Counted from the first letter of the stretch, positions 16,101-23,723 are shown. The stretch: 64,000 nt of DNA from Syntrophus buswellii (GCF_046097065.1 NZ_CP175563.1:1798001-1862000), one strand, 5' to 3'. The notes: generated by a model not told the origin, from the sequence alone. Program-made: numbers and translations.

Positions 16101-17714
16101 ATGGGTAAAAGAGGACCAACAACAGCAGCCGCAAAATCGACCAAGCAGAGGCGACCAAGCCGTGCAAAGCGCCTCCCATGGGACCGGAAAAAGTATTCCA
16201 GGGCTGAAAAGGTGATTGCCTTCATCGAGTGGTTGCCGATTACGGCCGGCATGCATGCAGGGCAGAAAATGGTCCTTCGGGAATGGCAGAAAGATATCGT
16301 CAAGGCGATCTATGCGACTGATAGCCAGGGGCTTCGACAGGTCCGAACTGCTCTTGTCACCCTTCCGAGAAAGAACGGCAAGACGGCGCTCGCAGCGGCC
16401 CTTGCATTGTGTCACCTTTTGGGGCCGGAATCAGAACAACGTGGTCAAGTTTTCTCTGCAGCTTCGGATCGTGAGCAAGCGGCGATCATCTACCGGGAGA
16501 TGGAGGCGATCATCCTAATGGTGCCCGAATTTGCTGCACGATGCCACATTCAGGCTTTTCACCGTACAATTACCGATACCGTAACAGGCAGCGTTTACCG
16601 GGCCATGAGCGCCGACGCCAGGAAAGCCCATGGCTTGAGCCCTTCCTTTATGGCCTATGATGAACTCTCACAATCAAAAGACCGGGAACTTTACGACAAC
16701 CTGACTACTGGAACCGGGGCCAGGAAAGAGCCCTTGATGATCGTTATCAGCACACAGTCTGCAGATTCAAATCACATCATGTCAGAACTGGTTGACTATG
16801 CCCTGAAGATCCAGGACGGCACCCTTCCGGCGGACCCTGCTTTTTATGGGTGCGTCTATGCGGCACCCGATGGTGCCGATCCCTGGAATGAAAAAGTCTG
16901 GTACGCCTGCAATCCTGCCCTGGATGACTTCAGATCCCTGGAAGAGATGAGGATTTTTGCAGAACAGGCAAAGAAGATACCGGCGAAAGAGAACGTGTTC
17001 AAAAATCTGTACCTCAATATGCGAGTCGATGCATCGGCAAAATGGATCTTATCAGCCGATTTCAATGCCTGCGTGGGGCCGTTTCCTGACCTCTCAGGGC
17101 GTGAATGCTATGCGGGCCTGGACTTATCCTCTACACAGGATTTAAGCGCTCTTTCGCTCTGTTTTGTCCCTCAGGAAGTCGATGAACCATTCTATACGAT
17201 GCACTGGGCGTGGTGCCCTCGGGATGCTATCAAACGCCGGGCAAAGAATGACCGGGTGCCCTATGACCTGTGGCACAAGATGGAATACATCGAGGCGACG
17301 CCGGGGGCCGTGGTGGATTATTCTTTCATCCTGAAGAGGATCGAGGCCATAGGGAAGCAGTATGACCTGAAGGCGTTATTGTTCGATCGGTGGGGAAGTC
17401 AGAAGATCATCAAAGACCTTGAGGACATGGACCTGACGGTCCTGGAGTTTGGCCAGGGCTTCGCGTCGATGAGTCCGCCGGCAAAGGAGATGGAGAAACT
17501 CATCCTGGAAAGGAAGATCCGATTTCCTGACAATCCGGCGCTTTCCTGGTGTTTTTCAAACGTGATTGTCGAAACCGATGCAGCCGGAAACGTGAAGCCG
17601 TCGAAGAAGCGCAGTCGGGAAAAGATTGACATGGTTGTCAGTTCCATCATGGCGCTTGATGGCGCTCTCAGGAATCAGAAAAAGGAGGTTGCACCCTCAA
17701 TAATGTGGATTTGA
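16101..17714 (+). CDS. terL: Terminase large subunit (HK97/Terminase_1 type)
   Basis: 537 aa. The ATPase domain carries Walker A PRKNGKT (89-95) and Walker B FMAYDE (183-188). The C-terminal nuclease begins with the catalytic-Asp motif AGLDLSSTQD near 343-352 and ends with a conserved IDMVVSSIMALDGA segment. It pumps DNA into proheads and cuts it. The first residues, MGKRGPTTAAAK, look like the N-terminus of P27-family small terminases rather than of TerL, and no separate small terminase was found upstream. This could reflect a fusion after deletion or a coincidence of basic residues. Confidence 0.93.
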   Translation: MGKRGPTTAAAKSTKQRRPSRAKRLPWDRKKYSRAEKVIAFIEWLPITAGMHAGQKMVLREWQKDIVKAIYATDSQGLRQVRTALVTLPRKNGKTALAAALALCHLLGPESEQRGQVFSAASDREQAAIIYREMEAIILMVPEFAARCHIQAFHRTITDTVTGSVYRAMSADARKAHGLSPSFMAYDELSQSKDRELYDNLTTGTGARKEPLMIVISTQSADSNHIMSELVDYALKIQDGTLPADPAFYGCVYAAPDGADPWNEKVWYACNPALDDFRSLEEMRIFAEQAKKIPAKENVFKNLYLNMRVDASAKWILSADFNACVGPFPDLSGRECYAGLDLSSTQDLSALSLCFVPQEVDEPFYTMHWAWCPRDAIKRRAKNDRVPYDLWHKMEYIEATPGAVVDYSFILKRIEAIGKQYDLKALLFDRWGSQKIIKDLEDMDLTVLEFGQGFASMSPPAKEMEKLILERKIRFPDNPALSWCFSNVIVETDAAGNVKPSKKRSREKIDMVVSSIMALDGALRNQKKEVAPSIMWI

Positions 17715-17777
17715 TGCTGTAGAGCATCTTTAAAATCAGGCGGGCGACGGTCTAGCTAACCGGACCCCATACAAATT

Positions 17778-17824
17778 AAGGCAGGCTGAACGGAGCCGTT
17801 ACCTCCGCAGTTCTGCCTTTTTTT
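17778..17824 (+). terminator. Terminator between terL and the capsid gene
   Basis: A long interrupted stem (AAGGCAG/CTGCCTT, CTG/CAG, CGGAG/CTCCG) is followed by T7. It would make capsid expression depend on partial read-through or a separate promoter. Confidence 0.8.
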
Positions 17825-17860
17825 GTGCCTGAAATCAAAAGCAACAAGGAGTCAAACGGA

Positions 17861-19582
17861 ATGGAAAAACGAAACTTTGAAATTGATGTTGGAAGCATCA
17901 GAGCGGAATCACGGACCGTCTCGGCAAGCTTATCGAGCGAATTTCCCGTCATGAGGTACGACGGCGAAGAGATCTTAAGCCACAAGCCGGAAGCGGTTGA
18001 CCTGAGCCGGGCACCCTTACCCCTTCTGAGGGCACACGACAACAGCAGCTTGCCCGTGGGCGTCGTGGAAAAGTTGGTTGTGGCTGACGGCAAATTGAAG
18101 GGTGAGATCCGTCTTTCATCGAACCAGGAAGCCTTATGGGCCGATATCCAGGACGGCATTCTTAGAAATCTGTCTATCGGATATCAGATCACGGAAAAGC
18201 AGAAAACAAAACGCGGATATATCGCAACAAGGTGGCGGCCTTATGAAGTGTCCCTTGTTGCGGCACCTGCAGACAACACCATCGGCATTGGCCGAAATCT
18301 TAATCAAAATGTGAACCATGGTTCACAAAGGAGCGAAAACAAGATGGATAGAAACGACATTCTTAAAGCGAGAAAGGCGGCGATTGATGAACTCTCCGAA
18401 CTGGCCAAAAGCGGCGAGAACGCCGACCGCATGGAAGACCTCAAGGGCGAGATCCGTGCCTTTGATGCACGGCTGGAAGCCTTCGAAATGGCTGATACTG
18501 GCAAGAAGGACGGCAAGAGCTTTACTCCGGATCTTCAGAAAGAAAATCGTTCGCTGATTCAGTTTGTCGGCGGACCCGCTACCGACCGGACCTATGCCGG
18601 GATGTTCAACCAGGGGCGTAAGCTTGAAGTCAATGAAGAGGAAATCAGGGCTTTCCGGGCGTCGATGAAAGAAGGAACCCCATCTGCAGGAGGCTTTTCT
18701 GTTCCGGAACCTCTCGCGGCACAATGGCTTGATAGCTCAATCGAGGGCGAAATCATCAGACCGCGGGCGACCGTCTGGCCGATGGAGTCCGCGACGCGGA
18801 AGGTGCCCGGTTGGGATTGCAGCACTCAGACCGGCGGAAGCATGTTCGGCGGTTTTGCAATGGAATTTCTGGCCGAAGAGGGAACGGGGAACAAGCAGAC
18901 CGGGAAACTCCGCGCAATCAATCTCTCCGCTAAAAAGGGCGCAATTTTCGTTGATGCGAGCAATGAGCTTGTCGAGGACGGCCTGGGATTCGATGCACAG
19001 CTTGACAGGGCAATGAGATCTTCCATCGGCTATGGCCTGGACAAGTATTTCATTTCCGGAACAGCCGGTCAGCCTTTGGGAATCCTGAACGATCCGGCGC
19101 TTATCACCGTCGCGAAGGAAGCCGGCCAGGTAAAGGACTCGATTATTTGGGAAAACATCTCGAAGATGTTCGCCCGGATGTATCCGGAAGGACGGAAACG
19201 GGCTGTGTGGCTTGTCAATAACAGCGCAATCCCTCAGCTTTTGAGCCTCACCATTGCAATCGGGACAGGCGGATCACATATCCCGGTTATGACGGAATCA
19301 AGCCGAGAATTCAAGATCCTGGGCCGTCCGGTTATTTTCACCTCTCACATGCCTGCCCTGGGGGATGCAAATGATATCTGCTTTGTGGACCTGAGCCAGT
19401 ACGCGATCGGACTCCGCCGGGACGTGCGGCTTGAGAAATCCATCATTCCCGGATGGACGCAAGACCTGATGAGCTACCGGGCAATCCTCAGGTTTGACGG
19501 CCAGGGCACCTGGAGCGGTCCCATCACTCCGGAAAATGGCGACACCCTGAGTTGGGTTGTCGGCCTGGCGGAAAGAGCTTAA
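17861..19582 (+). CDS. Fused HK97 prohead protease and major capsid protein
   Basis: 573 aa from ATG 17861 (AAGGAG site); a GTG start 12 codons upstream would lie against the terminator. Residues about 1-155 are a U35-type prohead protease: catalytic H59 in LLRAHDNSSLPVG and S105 in NLSIGYQ, then the typical EVSLVAAPAD. A helical scaffold-like delta region (about 160-235) follows, then the HK97-fold capsid (SAGGFSVPEPLAAQWLD through the SYRAILRFDG end). Fusion of protease and capsid occurs in some HK97-like phages; the protease cleaves itself and the delta region during maturation. Both halves look intact. Confidence 0.94.
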   Translation: MEKRNFEIDVGSIRAESRTVSASLSSEFPVMRYDGEEILSHKPEAVDLSRAPLPLLRAHDNSSLPVGVVEKLVVADGKLKGEIRLSSNQEALWADIQDGILRNLSIGYQITEKQKTKRGYIATRWRPYEVSLVAAPADNTIGIGRNLNQNVNHGSQRSENKMDRNDILKARKAAIDELSELAKSGENADRMEDLKGEIRAFDARLEAFEMADTGKKDGKSFTPDLQKENRSLIQFVGGPATDRTYAGMFNQGRKLEVNEEEIRAFRASMKEGTPSAGGFSVPEPLAAQWLDSSIEGEIIRPRATVWPMESATRKVPGWDCSTQTGGSMFGGFAMEFLAEEGTGNKQTGKLRAINLSAKKGAIFVDASNELVEDGLGFDAQLDRAMRSSIGYGLDKYFISGTAGQPLGILNDPALITVAKEAGQVKDSIIWENISKMFARMYPEGRKRAVWLVNNSAIPQLLSLTIAIGTGGSHIPVMTESSREFKILGRPVIFTSHMPALGDANDICFVDLSQYAIGLRRDVRLEKSIIPGWTQDLMSYRAILRFDGQGTWSGPITPENGDTLSWVVGLAERA

Positions 19583-19633
19583 CCATTGGGCGGATTCTGG
19601 GCCTTGCATCGTAGCGATACGGTGCAGGCACCA

Positions 19634-19722
19634 GACCGCCACACACATATAAGGAGCCAATGGAAACGTGCCAATTGGCACACTTTTAACATTCGACCGC
19701 CACACACATATAAGGAGCCAAT
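19634..19722 (+). repeat. Duplicated 28-bp leader with tiny ORF and palindrome before the portal gene
   Basis: A 28-bp sequence ending in AAGGAGCCAAT occurs at 19634-19661 and 19695-19722. The second copy is the ribosome site of the portal gene. The first copy precedes a 9-codon frame (19660-19689, METCQLAHF). Between them lies a 14-bp perfect palindrome, GTGCCAATTGGCAC (19668-19681). Confidence 0.85.
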
Positions 19723-20841
19723 ATGAATTTCCCATTTTTCAAAAAGAGATCTGCATCATGGGCAAATCTTGACGCCTTCGAGGGCCGCTCAACATCCGCC
19801 GGCATAAATATCACGGAATCAGTGGCCCTGGGAATCCCGGCGGTTTATGCCTGTATCCGGGTATTGAGCGAAGCAATCGCAAGTTTGCCTCTGCTTACCT
19901 ATGAACGCTTTGACAACGGCGACAAAGACCGGGCGAGAAGTTTTTCCCTTTTCCGCCTGCTCCATGATTCACCTAACCCCCTGATGACGTCCTTTGAGCT
20001 TCGGGAACTGCTCGTCGGTCACCTTTGCCTTAGAGGAAATGCCTATTGCTTTATTGAACGGGACCAGGGCGAGGTTGTGGCATTGTGGCCTTTGCATCCT
20101 GACAAGGTGACGGTCGAACTTCAGGGCCGGGAGCTGGTTTATAAGCATCAGGCCGATGGCCAGGAAAAGACCTATCCTATGTCCGATATTCTCCACATCC
20201 GGGGTCTATCGGCTGACGGAATCATCGGTTATTCACCCTTGACCCTGCTTCGGGACTGCTTCGGATACAGCAAGGCCGTGCAGGAATACAGTTCAAGCTA
20301 TTTCAAAAATGACGCTTCTCCGGGTGGTATCCTGACCACTCCGAATGCCTTGAGTGGGCAAAGTCAAGCGAACCTTCGGGAAGCATGGACCGGCGGACAT
20401 GCCGGGAAGGGAAAGCATCATAAGGTTGCCGTCCTGGATAATGGCCTCCAGTGGCAATCCGTGGGTGTTTCTCCTCAGGATTCACAGTTGATCGAGTCTC
20501 AAAAATTCTCTGTCGTGGAGATTGCCAGGGTGTTTCGGGTGCCTCTGAATCTGGTGATGGATTATGAGAGATCCACGTACGCGAATGTCACCGAGCAGCT
20601 TCGGTCTTTCCTTACCCACACCTTGCAGCCGTGGTTGACAAGGATCGAACAGGCCATGATGAAAAGCCTTCTGACTGAATCCGAGAAGGAAAAGTTTTTC
20701 ATCGAACACCTGACAAACGGATTTCTCCGAGCTGATACAAAGACCCGTTATGAATCATATAAGATTGCCGTTGAATCGGGATTTCTGACCATAGACGAAG
20801 TGCGGCAGCTTGAGAACATGAACAGCCTTCAGAACTCATAA
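19723..20841 (+). CDS. HK97-family portal protein
   Basis: 372 aa, typical of the PF04860 family. It forms the dodecameric ring through which DNA enters the head. Visible signatures are the N-terminal VYACIRVLSEAIASLPL segment, GNAYCFIERDQGEV, ILHIRG with GIIGYSPL, and the membrane-distal VPLNLVMDYERSTYANVTEQ clip/stem region. It follows the capsid gene, the reverse of the usual phage order (portal, protease, capsid). No head-tail adaptor follows. Translation uses the second copy of the duplicated AAGGAG leader. Confidence 0.93.
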   Translation: MNFPFFKKRSASWANLDAFEGRSTSAGINITESVALGIPAVYACIRVLSEAIASLPLLTYERFDNGDKDRARSFSLFRLLHDSPNPLMTSFELRELLVGHLCLRGNAYCFIERDQGEVVALWPLHPDKVTVELQGRELVYKHQADGQEKTYPMSDILHIRGLSADGIIGYSPLTLLRDCFGYSKAVQEYSSSYFKNDASPGGILTTPNALSGQSQANLREAWTGGHAGKGKHHKVAVLDNGLQWQSVGVSPQDSQLIESQKFSVVEIARVFRVPLNLVMDYERSTYANVTEQLRSFLTHTLQPWLTRIEQAMMKSLLTESEKEKFFIEHLTNGFLRADTKTRYESYKIAVESGFLTIDEVRQLENMNSLQNS

Positions 20842-20857
20842 GTGAGGCTTTTTAAAA

Positions 20858-21508
20858 ATGGGTAAAGAACAACCTTGTGTAAAATGTCACCATAGGAGCA
20901 CATGCAAGAGGCCTTGTTGGTTCATGGACAGACTATTGTCTCAAGTAACAGACGGAAGCCTGGAACGGCAGACAGGGGAAAAAGAAATCACGCATTATGG
21001 TCACTACCATGAAAAGCGTTTCTCCGATTTCCACGAAAGCACACTCAAGCAAGTTATCTTTGAGGTTGCCGGGGAACATCCGGACGACGAAGAGACAACC
21101 AGACGTACAGAAGATATAGAATTTTCACCACAACAGCAGATTGCTGATATCTTTTATATGCGCTTCATGCTTGGTAAGTCCTATGAAGAAATAGGCGAAA
21201 AGTACGGAGTAGATCACCGAACCGCAGCAGGGAAGTACAGTCAGGCTAGAAAACGCATGTATAAGATTCTTGAAGTCCTTGACGGACGTGACAAGGCATT
21301 GAAATTTTGTATGGAACGAACAAGGAACAACCTATCGAAGCATGAAAAGGCATTTCTCTTAAACAAGGTTTTTGGATTTTCCTTCTCTGAAATAGCCGAT
21401 ATTCTGGGTTATCAAAGCAGCGATGCTATTCAGCACAAAGTAAATGAGATGTACAGAGGATATAGGAAGGAATATTTTGAAGCGGAAAAGCCAGCACAAG
21501 CGACTTGA
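20858..21508 (+). CDS. Cysteine-motif protein with two sigma-region-4-like HTH units
   Basis: 216 aa. The N-terminus has a small metal-site-like motif (C7, C10, C16, C20). Residues about 92-138 and 158-205 each resemble the helix-turn-helix of sigma-70 region 4 (SYEEIGEKYGVDHRTAAGKY and SFSEIADILGYQSSDAIQHK). It may be a late-gene activator or sigma-like factor. Because small terminases also use HTH domains, a DNA-packaging role cannot be excluded. It lies 16 nt after the portal gene, in the place where connector and tail genes would follow in a phage. No family name is recognised. Confidence 0.65.
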   Translation: MGKEQPCVKCHHRSTCKRPCWFMDRLLSQVTDGSLERQTGEKEITHYGHYHEKRFSDFHESTLKQVIFEVAGEHPDDEETTRRTEDIEFSPQQQIADIFYMRFMLGKSYEEIGEKYGVDHRTAAGKYSQARKRMYKILEVLDGRDKALKFCMERTRNNLSKHEKAFLLNKVFGFSFSEIADILGYQSSDAIQHKVNEMYRGYRKEYFEAEKPAQAT

Positions 21509-21510
21509 CA

Positions 21511-21605
21511 GATAGGCCGGGGCTTCGGTCCTGGGCCTATTGAATTTAAGAAGCAGATCCGGGGAAATTCCGCTTGACTTCAGGAAAAATTTCTTTATCC
21601 TGAAG
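21511..21605 (+). other. Two hairpins downstream of the HTH gene
   Basis: ATAGGCC/GGCCTAT (21512-21518, 21534-21540) and CTTCAGGA/TCCTGAAG (21578-21585, 21598-21605). Neither is followed by a T-run, so they are not ordinary intrinsic terminators. They belong to a 388-nt noncoding stretch (21509-21896) with no convincing gene. Confidence 0.5.
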
Positions 21606-21674
21606 GTGCGAAAAATTCAACCGGGAGGCCACACGTTAGCATGGCTATTTTTGTATGTACCATAACATTTAATT

Positions 21675-21746
21675 GGTCATGGAAGCCGGTACCCGTAAGG
21701 GCCGGAAAGGTATGTTGAATGCCTTCGCAATTCCATGACCTTTTTT
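21675..21746 (+). ncRNA. Candidate structured RNA with three-way junction and terminator tail
   Basis: The outer stem GGTCATGGAA/TTCCATGACC (21675-21684, 21731-21740) encloses two hairpins: CCGG-ta-CCC-GTAA-GGG-CCGG with a GNRA loop (21686-21705), and AAGGTAT/ATGCCTT with one G-U pair (21707-21725). T6 follows immediately. It is either a small RNA with its own terminator or an unusually elaborate terminator. Confidence 0.5.
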
Positions 21747-21896
21747 ATTTTGAGGGTTCGAGTTTTGAGAGAGGGCGGGTTTGTTCAAGGTTAACGGGTT
21801 TTTTTGTCTCCGATTCGGAGACATTATTTATAACCTTTACAGAGTCCATTAACCTGTAGGCGTGGGCACGGTTTTGATATTTAGGAGGTTAAGACA

Positions 21897-22124
21897 ATGA
21901 TCCTATCATACAGAGAAAATCTTTTCGGTGAAAAACGGGCGCGGATCAAAGCGAAAGTCACAACAGACCATCCTGCCAGCAGCTACGGGCAGCCGGTGAT
22001 CGTTCTTCCCGATGGGGGAGCGCTTGACCTCGTGTCCTGGGTTGGCCTGGGCTATCAAGTCGAGAAGGCCACGACAAAGGAACTGGCGGAGCTGGAAAAG
22101 GTATTCGGGCCGCTTGGTGAATAA
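21897..22124 (+). CDS. 75-aa hypothetical protein at the right end of the element
   Basis: A strong TTAGGAGG site 7-8 nt before the ATG and a terminator just after the stop show an expressed gene. The short beta-rich protein (QPVIVLPDGGALDLVSWVGL) has a charged helical tail. No family is recognised. Its position between the candidate RNA and attR, in its own transcription unit, fits a cargo or accessory gene of the element. Confidence 0.7.
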   Translation: MILSYRENLFGEKRARIKAKVTTDHPASSYGQPVIVLPDGGALDLVSWVGLGYQVEKATTKELAELEKVFGPLGE

Positions 22125-22133
22125 CAACTACAG

Positions 22134-22158
22134 GGCGGACTTCGGTCCGCCTTTTTTT
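22134..22158 (+). terminator. Terminator with UUCG loop
   Basis: GGCGGAC-ttcg-GTCCGCC followed by T7, directly after the 75-aa gene. Confidence 0.95.
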
Positions 22159-22206
22159 ATTGCAAAAATATTGTACCCCGTTTTGTACCCTGAGGCCATT
22201 TCAGGC

Positions 22207-22240
22207 AAAAAAAGAGGCTACGATTTTTCGTAACCTCTTG
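22207..22240 (-). terminator. Element-borne terminator of tRNA-Pro
   Basis: On the minus strand, GAGGTTACG/CGTAGCCTC with a 6-nt loop and a T7 tail. It lies just past the tRNA-Pro 3' end inside the element, so integration supplies both the tRNA 3' end and a new terminator. Confidence 0.85.
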
Positions 22241-22246
22241 ATTTTC

Positions 22247-22295
22247 TTGGTCGGGGCGGCAGGATTTGAACCTGCGACATCCTGCTCCCAAAGCA
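22247..22295 (-). repeat. attR: 3' part of the intact tRNA-Pro
   Basis: A 49-bp perfect direct repeat of 12269-12317. It forms the 3' portion of the functional tRNA-Pro, consistent with site-specific integration that restores the tRNA. Confidence 0.92.
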
Positions 22296-22324
22296 GGCGC
22301 GCTACCAAGCTGCGCTACGCCCCG
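22248..22324 (-). tRNA. tRNA-Pro (anticodon TGG)
   Basis: 77 nt including the encoded CCA. Acceptor CGGGGCG/CGCCCCG, anticodon arm CTGCTTTGGGAGCAG with TGG, canonical T-arm GCAGGTTCAAATCCTGC. It is intact and serves as the attachment site of the integrated element on its 3' side. rdgB lies immediately upstream on the same strand. Confidence 0.96.
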
Positions 22325-22337
22325 TATTTATATGTAC

Positions 22338-22952
22338 TTATGATTCTTTTTTGGCCGGATATGACCGTTTTCTTAAATGATCCTTCAGTGCTTGAAGGGC
22401 TTTCGCCCGATGGCTGCTTCTGTTCTTTTCCTCGGATGTCAACTGCGCAACGGTTCTGCCGGATTCCGGAAGCAGGAAGACCGGATCATAACCGAAACCG
22501 CCGGTTCCTGCAACCGTTTCGCTGATGAATCCATCCCATCTTCCGTCAAACGATTCGTAGTTCCCATCCGGATGATAAAGAACCAGCACACAGCGAAAGG
22601 CAGCCGACCGGTCCTTCGCTGGGACCCCATTCAACAGCTCCATCAGTCTCTGGTTGTTCTGATTGTCATCCGCACCCTCACCGGCAAAGCGGGCAGAATA
22701 AATTCCCGGTTGGCCGTTGAGTGCATCGACTTCCAATCCTGAATCGTCAGCCAGGGCGATTTCACCCGTGAATTCAGATATGACTCTGGCCTTTTTCAAG
22801 GCATTTTCGAAAAATGAGCTTCCGTCCTCGACAACGTCAGGGGCATTCGGATATGCCTCCAGGGATTCCAGGTTGACGTCCAGTTCCTCGAGAATCGCCC
22901 GGACCTCCCGGACCTTTCCTTTATTTTTAGAGGCAAAAACGATCTTGATCAG
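22338..22952 (-). CDS. rdgB: XTP/dITP pyrophosphatase (RdgB/HAM1)
   Basis: It removes non-canonical purine nucleotides (ITP, XTP) by hydrolysis to monophosphates. The first in-frame ATG lies inside the conserved region, but the frame continues upstream with KIVFASKNKGKVREVRAIL, the standard HAM1 N-terminus. No ATG, GTG or TTG is available there. The only sensible start is CTG at 22952-22950, which overlaps the rph stop (CTGA) and has a GGGAGG site 6-7 nt before it. This gives 204 aa, the usual length. Other motifs are ADDSGLEVDAL, GIYSARFAGEG, TGGFGYDPVF and SHRAKAL. It is coupled to rph. Confidence 0.92.
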   Translation of the reverse strand: MIKIVFASKNKGKVREVRAILEELDVNLESLEAYPNAPDVVEDGSSFFENALKKARVISEFTGEIALADDSGLEVDALNGQPGIYSARFAGEGADDNQNNQRLMELLNGVPAKDRSAAFRCVLVLYHPDGNYESFDGRWDGFISETVAGTGGFGYDPVFLLPESGRTVAQLTSEEKNRSSHRAKALQALKDHLRKRSYPAKKES

Positions 22953-23671
22953 AACTGGCCTCCCAGTGTCTGCTTCTGAATTTCAGTCAGTGCCTGGATT
23001 CCCCTTCCGGCCAGCTCGATCATTTCCGTCAATCGGTCCCGGGAAAAGGGGACTTTCTCTGCGGTTCCCTGCACCTCGATAAATTTCCCCATGCCCGTCA
23101 TGACCACATTCATATCGACGTCCGCCTGCGAATCCTCGACATACTCCAGGTCGAGCATAAGCGTGTCGTTAATAATCCCGACGCTGACGGCACTGACGTA
23201 ATCCAGCAGCGGCATGGAGCCGCACCTTCCCTCTTCCTTCATCTTGCGGAAAAGGTCTGCAAGGGCGACGAAACTTCCCGTAATGGACGCCGTGCGTGTA
23301 CCGCCGTCAGCCTGGATGACGTCACAATCGATATATACGGTGTTTTCCCCGAAACTCTCCAGGTCGGTAACAGCACGCAGGGAGCGCCCTATCAACCTCT
23401 GTATTTCATGAGTCCGCCCTCCGATTCGACCCTGCGCGGCCTCTCTTTTGTTTCTCTCCTGAGTCGCCATGGGAAGCATGGCGTATTCAGCCGTCAGCCA
23501 ACCCTTTCCCGAATTCTTCAAGAAAGGCGGAACTCTCTCTTCCAGCGTGGCCGTGCAGATGACCTTCGTGTCCCCCATCTCAATCAGGACGGAACCCTGT
23601 GGATGTTTCAAGTAATTCCGCGTGATTTTCACGTCCCGGATTTCATCGTGTCTGCGGTCGTTTTTCCTCAA
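22949..23671 (-). CDS. rph: Ribonuclease PH
   Basis: 240 aa from TTG 23671, giving the normal RNase PH N-terminus (RKNDRRHDEIRDVKI). The open frame extends much further upstream, but those residues are low-complexity and not family-like. RNase PH trims tRNA 3' ends phosphorolytically. Family motifs are GDTKVICTATLEE, GWLTAEYAMLP, the basic RIGGRTHEIQRLIGRSLR phosphate/tRNA-binding segment and DCDVIQADGGTRTASITG. A GGGAG site lies about 10 nt before the TTG. The stop codon shares bases with the rdgB CTG start. Confidence 0.94.
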   Translation of the reverse strand: MRKNDRRHDEIRDVKITRNYLKHPQGSVLIEMGDTKVICTATLEERVPPFLKNSGKGWLTAEYAMLPMATQERNKREAAQGRIGGRTHEIQRLIGRSLRAVTDLESFGENTVYIDCDVIQADGGTRTASITGSFVALADLFRKMKEEGRCGSMPLLDYVSAVSVGIINDTLMLDLEYVEDSQADVDMNVVMTGMGKFIEVQGTAEKVPFSRDRLTEMIELAGRGIQALTEIQKQTLGGQF

Positions 23672-23723
23672 ACTTAGAAGGCTCCCCGAATAGATATGAC
23701 TGCTGCAAAGGAATGCGGACTGT

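Larger units (their letters stand above)
12269..22295. mobile_element. Integrated ~10-kb capsid-encoding element (candidate phage satellite) at tRNA-Pro
   Basis: The element is bounded by a 49-bp perfect direct repeat of the tRNA-Pro 3' end, one unit being about 9,978 bp. Gene order is integrase, 212-aa unknown, alpA, winged-helix protein, 57-aa protein, HNH nuclease, terminase large subunit, protease/capsid fusion, portal, two-HTH protein and 75-aa protein. All genes point the same way and all frames are intact. Head and packaging functions are present; tail, lysis, repressor, connector and clear small-terminase genes are absent. This is the pattern described for capsid-forming phage-inducible islands, which need a helper phage for tails. 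A reduced prophage remnant is the alternative. Confidence 0.85.

Noticed and set aside
21641..21718. A 25-codon frame starting ATGGCTATT inside the structured block
   Set aside because: The ribosome-site spacing is too long and the frame overlaps the strong RNA stem; a structured RNA explains it better.
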